Origin: Chloroflexota bacterium
GTDB taxonomy: Bacteria; Chloroflexota; Anaerolineae; Anaerolineales; Villigracilaceae
DNA: 64,000 bases
NCBI GenBank assembly: GCA_016866215.1
Contig: VGNE01000002.1
Coordinates: forward strand, 1-64,000
Reading direction: 5' to 3'
Position numbers and translations under genes: made by a program. This document shows, piece after piece, positions 59,626 through 64,000 of this stretch (positions are counted from its first letter, which is position 1; each line of letters starts with the position of its first letter). The notes under the pieces are model-generated. The model ran no database searches, was not told the DNA's origin, and worked only from the letters and a program-made list of their open reading frames with translations.

Positions 59626-62600
59626 ATGAAGAACAAAGGTTGTTCGCGTTGGGTATTTCTGTTGGGAATAATGGTGCTCGCCGCCGCATGTGTTCTCGTG
59701 ATCTCATTGGTGTACTTTCAAGCGCGCGCCCGCGCTTTTAATTCCAGGCCGCTGGTGTTGATTCACTCGCCGGTCAATCACGAACAGGCGCGCATCGGCG
59801 ACGGGATCATCGTTCATGCTACGGCGCGCGCGGGTAACGGCCTGCGCCGCATGGAGTTGTGGGTGAACGATACCTTTGTGGATGCGCGCGAAGTGACCGA
59901 CGGAAGCGCACCGACCATGCTGGTCTTTTCCGGGAGTTGGGTGGCGGGCGCAGCGGGGAATCACGTCCTGATCGTGCGCGCTATCGCCGCCGACGGGACC
60001 GAGGGACAGTCCTCTGTCATGGTCGAGGCGCTCGTGCAGGAAGCCGCCGACTCGGGCATCCACGTTGTCGAGGAGGACGAGACGCTCGAGACGATTGCCG
60101 AGGAACACGGGACAACACCCGAGGAACTGGCCGCGGCCAACCCATACCTTGGTCCGGGCGGCCCCGCACCGGGCGATGAACTGGTCGTCCCGGACGATGA
60201 AGCGCCTCCCGCCGAGGGCGGCGCGCCGGAAGAGGAGGGCGGCGAGCCTCCCATTCCCGAAGACGATCCGCCCGGCGCACCGGAATCCGCCTTTGAATTG
60301 TTTTACCTTGTCCCCTTCGAAGCGTTGGATATTGGCGCGGGCGAACCGACCGGGTTGCGTGTGGAGTTCCTCAGCGCTGGGACCGGCGAGATCTACGAAG
60401 GCCTGCATTGCTACATCGGATTGGGCGACCAATCTCCGCGTTGGTACCCCGATGAAGATAACGACCAGATTACGGACGAATCCTTTGTATTGGATGACAC
60501 GGATCATTGGTCTCTCGGAACGCATCTCTCCGGTGAGGACGCACCTGTAATCTACTGGCCGCGCAACCGTGACTTGCCGCTCGATATTTCGTGTGTAGGC
60601 ATTGCCGGCGGCGGCACGGACGCCCTTGACCTCGGCCGCTGGGAGGGCGCCATCCCTCCCGAACGATGGACAGGCATGCTCCTGGCTGAAGGCGCGACCG
60701 GGCCGGACGGTTCTTTCCTGGTGGAATTCCGCATCACGCGCACGGACGGCGGAGGCAGCGGCGTCCCGCTTTGGCTCGACCCCGACATGACACCGCCGAC
60801 GGACATCCGACTGGACGACCGCCGCATTTCCCTGCGCTGGGACTACATCCCGCGCGCCGACGAGGAACCAATTGACGGCTTCCGCGTTTACCTGAACGGC
60901 AGCCTGCAATGGGTGGAGACTGCCGACTCTCGCGAAAGCATGCTGCCTTACGAATGGTTCAACCCGCCCTGTGGGACGACGTATACCTTTGCCGTCACGG
61001 CCTATCGCTTCGGCTTGCCCGACGGTCCGGAGTCGTTTCCCGCCGTCGCCATCTTGGAACAACCGGCGGAGGATTGCACGCGCGAAGTATTGATTACCTT
61101 CCTGGCGCTGGAGACCTTCGACCTGGGCGGGGATGGACGTTACGAAGACCGTCACGGCGATGTGGGTCCCGCGTACGGATCCTTCTATGCCAACGAACAG
61201 CAGATCACCTTCGGTGTCGGCACTCTCGCCGACGGCGGAGCCGCCGTCGGCTCTTTGGATCTGGCAAACGGCTTCCGTCACAACACAACCTACGATCTCG
61301 GCGATCTCTCCGCAGACCCGAGCTGGGGCTTCAACGGCATGCCCGCGCTCGTGGCCGCCATCCCCGAAGGAGGCACATTCGAATTCGGCTTCCGCATCAT
61401 GGACGAGGATTCGGGCCGTTGCAACGACTCGGACGATCCCGGCTGCGACGACTTGATCTGCGAAGGGCTGTCCATGATCTACGACGAGGACAGCATCGGC
61501 GGCGATCTCGACCAGCACCACGAAGGTTCACTCACCTCCGAGGACGGCCGCTGCCGCGTTACCTATCAATGGGGGCCGGCGGCTGGCAGTCCGGTCGGGC
61601 CCGGCGTGGAGGGCTGGGAACCGCTGCCGTGGATCAGCCTCGAGGATTTCGTGGTCAACGAAGATACCGGGCGGGTACAACTACACGTCCGCAACACCGG
61701 CACGGCAACCTGGCCTTGGCGCGACCTGACCATCGAACTGCAAAGCCGCGAGGGCCTTTCGCTTGGCGTTTACACCTGGCCAGCCTTCGTCCTCGAAGCC
61801 GGACAGCGCACGATGCTGGAACATTCCGACATGCGCCTCAGCGCGCCCTTCGACGCCTGCGTGCTGATTGATCCTTTCGACGATGTGCTCGAAGAGTTGG
61901 AGCGTTCCGGCGCGTTGTTCCATAACCCCATCTGTCCGCAGGTCCCCGACCTAGTCATCACCGAGGTACGCTATATTCCGGGCGGTGGCTTCGGGCAGGT
62001 GTCCGTCACCATCCGAAACGTGGGCGAAGGCAGGCTGGAAAACCGCGTCATTTCCATTCAAACCTCCCTGCCGGACGGCGCGCCGCTCTACATCGGCGGC
62101 TCCTATCCCAACATCACACTGGGACGCTTCGAAAGCATCACCCTGAACTTTGGCGGCGTGAGCGAATCCGTCCGCGAGCAGATGCGGGCGGGCTACTTGG
62201 TTACCGTCAATCCGGAGGCGACCATTTTTGAGAGCAATGCCGACAACAATACTTATTCTGTGCGCGGCGCAACTCGTTTGTGGCTCTCGTGGGTCTGGAT
62301 AGAAGCGCCTTACCACTACAGGAACACGGTTGAATATTACTTCCACGCACATGTTGTTTCCGCCGATACGCGCCGCCAGGTTGCGGACTGGAACGTGTCG
62401 CAGGACATTGACTGGGGTTCGTGTTTCGATCCGTACAATTGCGTGCGAGCGTTCGACGACAATGAGTATGACACGTACTGGTTCGATATCTTTGGCGACG
62501 AACTGCTGGAAATCACGGCCTCCGTTTTTGACGGCGCGTTCATCATTAGCGACGGCTCGGGAATCTACAGGCCGGAAGATGGCTGGGGCGCGGGTCCGCT

Positions 62601-62733
62601 GGGTCCGCATGGAAATTGTGAATACCTCGGCCCAGGCGATAATCCAGGGTCGCATACGTGGATATTCGATTATTACGAAGGTGAGACATGGAACATCACT
62701 TTCCATATCTGCCGCGAAGACGCTGTACCTTAA
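59626..62733 (+). CDS. large membrane-anchored extracellular protein with LysM, FN3-like and CARDB-like domains
   Basis: N-terminal TM; IHVVEEDETLETIAEEHGTTPEELAAANPYLGPGGPAPGDELVVPD (LysM); PDLVITEVRYIPGGGFGQVSVTIRNVGEG (CARDB). Confidence 0.82.
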   Translation: MKNKGCSRWVFLLGIMVLAAACVLVISLVYFQARARAFNSRPLVLIHSPVNHEQARIGDGIIVHATARAGNGLRRMELWVNDTFVDAREVTDGSAPTMLVFSGSWVAGAAGNHVLIVRAIAADGTEGQSSVMVEALVQEAADSGIHVVEEDETLETIAEEHGTTPEELAAANPYLGPGGPAPGDELVVPDDEAPPAEGGAPEEEGGEPPIPEDDPPGAPESAFELFYLVPFEALDIGAGEPTGLRVEFLSAGTGEIYEGLHCYIGLGDQSPRWYPDEDNDQITDESFVLDDTDHWSLGTHLSGEDAPVIYWPRNRDLPLDISCVGIAGGGTDALDLGRWEGAIPPERWTGMLLAEGATGPDGSFLVEFRITRTDGGGSGVPLWLDPDMTPPTDIRLDDRRISLRWDYIPRADEEPIDGFRVYLNGSLQWVETADSRESMLPYEWFNPPCGTTYTFAVTAYRFGLPDGPESFPAVAILEQPAEDCTREVLITFLALETFDLGGDGRYEDRHGDVGPAYGSFYANEQQITFGVGTLADGGAAVGSLDLANGFRHNTTYDLGDLSADPSWGFNGMPALVAAIPEGGTFEFGFRIMDEDSGRCNDSDDPGCDDLICEGLSMIYDEDSIGGDLDQHHEGSLTSEDGRCRVTYQWGPAAGSPVGPGVEGWEPLPWISLEDFVVNEDTGRVQLHVRNTGTATWPWRDLTIELQSREGLSLGVYTWPAFVLEAGQRTMLEHSDMRLSAPFDACVLIDPFDDVLEELERSGALFHNPICPQVPDLVITEVRYIPGGGFGQVSVTIRNVGEGRLENRVISIQTSLPDGAPLYIGGSYPNITLGRFESITLNFGGVSESVREQMRAGYLVTVNPEATIFESNADNNTYSVRGATRLWLSWVWIEAPYHYRNTVEYYFHAHVVSADTRRQVADWNVSQDIDWGSCFDPYNCVRAFDDNEYDTYWFDIFGDELLEITASVFDGAFIISDGSGIYRPEDGWGAGPLGPHGNCEYLGPGDNPGSHTWIFDYYEGETWNITFHICREDAVP

Positions 62734-64000
62734 CGGCGCTGGCGCTCGCGGTGGGCATCCTCGCCTGCACGCTTGGACAAACGCCCCCGACTCAACCGCC
62801 CGCCAGCCCGGGCGCTCGAACTGAACCCGGGACAGGCGCGACCGCCCCGGCCGAATCCCAGCCCCGTCCGCTTCCGCCCGCATACGCGTCCGGCGATGTG
62901 GTGAATCCAGTCGACCTCGAATACCTCGGCGCCTTCCGCCTGCCCGGCGGTAACGACCGTCCGCAGACCTTCGCCTATGGCGGAAACGCCATGACTTTCA
63001 ACCCCGACGGCGACCCCGCCGGACCCGACGACGGATTCCCCGGCTCGCTCTTCGTCATGGGACACGACCGCATGCCCTACGGCGATTTGCCGGATGGCAA
63101 TCAGGTGGCCGAGATCAACATCCCTGTTCCGGTTGCATCGCGAGATTTGGGCGGCCTCAACACCACCGATTTCCTTCAGGGATTTAACGACATCGCGCGC
63201 GGCCAGTTTGCCGGGCTGGACGAGATTCCCCGCGTTGGCTTGCAATACCTCAACCGTCCCGAGACCGGACCGAAAATCCACATTGCCTGGGGACAGCATT
63301 TTCAAGAGTCGCCCTCCGCTTCGCATGCGTGGTTCGACCCAACATTGTCTCAATCTCAAATGCAGGGCGCGTGGTTCATCGGCGACCAGGACCTGTACAG
63401 CGTGAACGGCTACCTGTTCGAGATCCCCGTGCTGTGGGCCGATGTCTTCGGTGGAAAATATCTCGCCACCGGCCGCGCCCGGGACGGCGGCTGGAGCGGC
63501 ATGGGTCCGGCCTTGTTCGCTTACACTCCTTGGCAGGCGGACGGGTCGCCTCCGCCAGACGGCACACATTTGCAGGAAACCGTTCTCCTGCTCTATGAAA
63601 ACTCGTACAACACCACCGACATCATCCACGCGATGAGCGGCTACCAGCATCCCGACGAATGGGAAGGCGGGGCGTGGATCAGCGCGCCCTCGGGCAGGCA
63701 GGCCGTGATCTTCGCGGGGACAAAAAGCAACAGTGAAAAATACTGGTACGGCTACCTCAATCCTGCCGGGCCACAATACGCCTGCGTGGATACGCAGATC
63801 ACCGACTTCCCCACCTGTCGCATGGCAGATGGATCGATCTGCCCGCAACAGGATTTCGAAGGATGCTGTGACGAAGCATCCGGCAGATGCGCTTCGCTGC
63901 GCGGCTGGTGGACGACACAGTGGAACTCGCAGTTTATCTTCTACGATCCCGCCGACTTGGCGCGTGTCGCCGCAGGCGAACTCGCCTCATGGGAACCTCA
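62688..64000 (+). CDS. lipoprotein, partial (runs off window end)
   Basis: MEHHFPYLPRRRCTLTALALAVGILACTLGQTPPTQPP... open to 64000; overlaps the previous gene by 46 nt; absent from the ORF track because it is open-ended. Confidence 0.8.
   Translation, partial: MEHHFPYLPRRRCTLTALALAVGILACTLGQTPPTQPPASPGARTEPGTGATAPAESQPRPLPPAYASGDVVNPVDLEYLGAFRLPGGNDRPQTFAYGGNAMTFNPDGDPAGPDDGFPGSLFVMGHDRMPYGDLPDGNQVAEINIPVPVASRDLGGLNTTDFLQGFNDIARGQFAGLDEIPRVGLQYLNRPETGPKIHIAWGQHFQESPSASHAWFDPTLSQSQMQGAWFIGDQDLYSVNGYLFEIPVLWADVFGGKYLATGRARDGGWSGMGPALFAYTPWQADGSPPPDGTHLQETVLLLYENSYNTTDIIHAMSGYQHPDEWEGGAWISAPSGRQAVIFAGTKSNSEKYWYGYLNPAGPQYACVDTQITDFPTCRMADGSICPQQDFEGCCDEASGRCASLRGWWTTQWNSQFIFYDPADLARVAAGELASWEP

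Noticed and set aside
59704-61521. 605-aa minus-strand ORF
   Set aside because: Antisense shadow of the strongly supported 1035-aa plus-strand protein in GC-rich DNA; no recognisable domain.
60909-61871. 320-aa plus-strand Arg-rich ORF
   Set aside because: Alternate frame inside the 1035-aa gene; Arg-rich low-complexity typical of out-of-frame GC-rich sequence.
61951-62883. 310-aa minus-strand ORF
   Set aside because: Antisense to the 59626-62733 gene; codon-bias artefact.
62730-63848. 372-aa minus-strand ORF
   Set aside because: Antisense to the partial lipoprotein at 62688-64000, which has a signal peptide; no domain.

Overview
64-kb window from what looks like a Chloroflexota/Anaerolineae-type chromosome (lineage inferred from gene content and repeat style only). 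Main blocks: (1) 0-14 kb: two toxin-antitoxin modules, one lying inside a two-component system operon, plus a cupin, PMT/GT39-type membrane glycosyltransferases and a DUF1566 lipoprotein; (2) 14.3-21.6 kb: a Type III restriction-modification locus (res ... mod) whose two subunit genes are separated by a DUF3800 gene, an unknown (HEPN-like?) gene and a 34-aa mini-ORF, with a duplicated ~100-bp element that folds into a closed multi-hairpin shape; (3) 21.6-33.2 kb: housekeeping genes (miaB, AEC transporter, MA-type peptidase, acylphosphatase, CDF transporter, radC, AAC(6')-like GNAT, polX, DUF4230, PhnD-like SBP, rhomboid, gmk); (4) an IS element with a transposase frameshifted by a short dispersed repeat; (5) 34.6-48.4 kb: a complete branched-chain amino-acid operon (ilvD-ilvB-ilvN-ilvC-leuA-small ORF-leuC-leuD-cimA-leuB-ilvE), preceded by an unannotated attenuator (consensus promoter, Ile/Leu/Val-rich 34-aa leader peptide, terminator, possible antiterminator pairing); (6) 48.7-64 kb: acyltransferase, sulfotransferase, GT2, PAP2, transglutaminase, peptidase, PfkB kinase, tag, and a three-gene secreted/lipoprotein block running off the end. 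Intergenic spaces are rich in palindromic and short tandem repeat families. Strongest leads are the ilv attenuator and the repeat-bounded cargo genes inside the Type III R-M locus. All calls are from reading sequence; no database search was run, and coordinates of non-ORF features may be off by about 1-2 nt.
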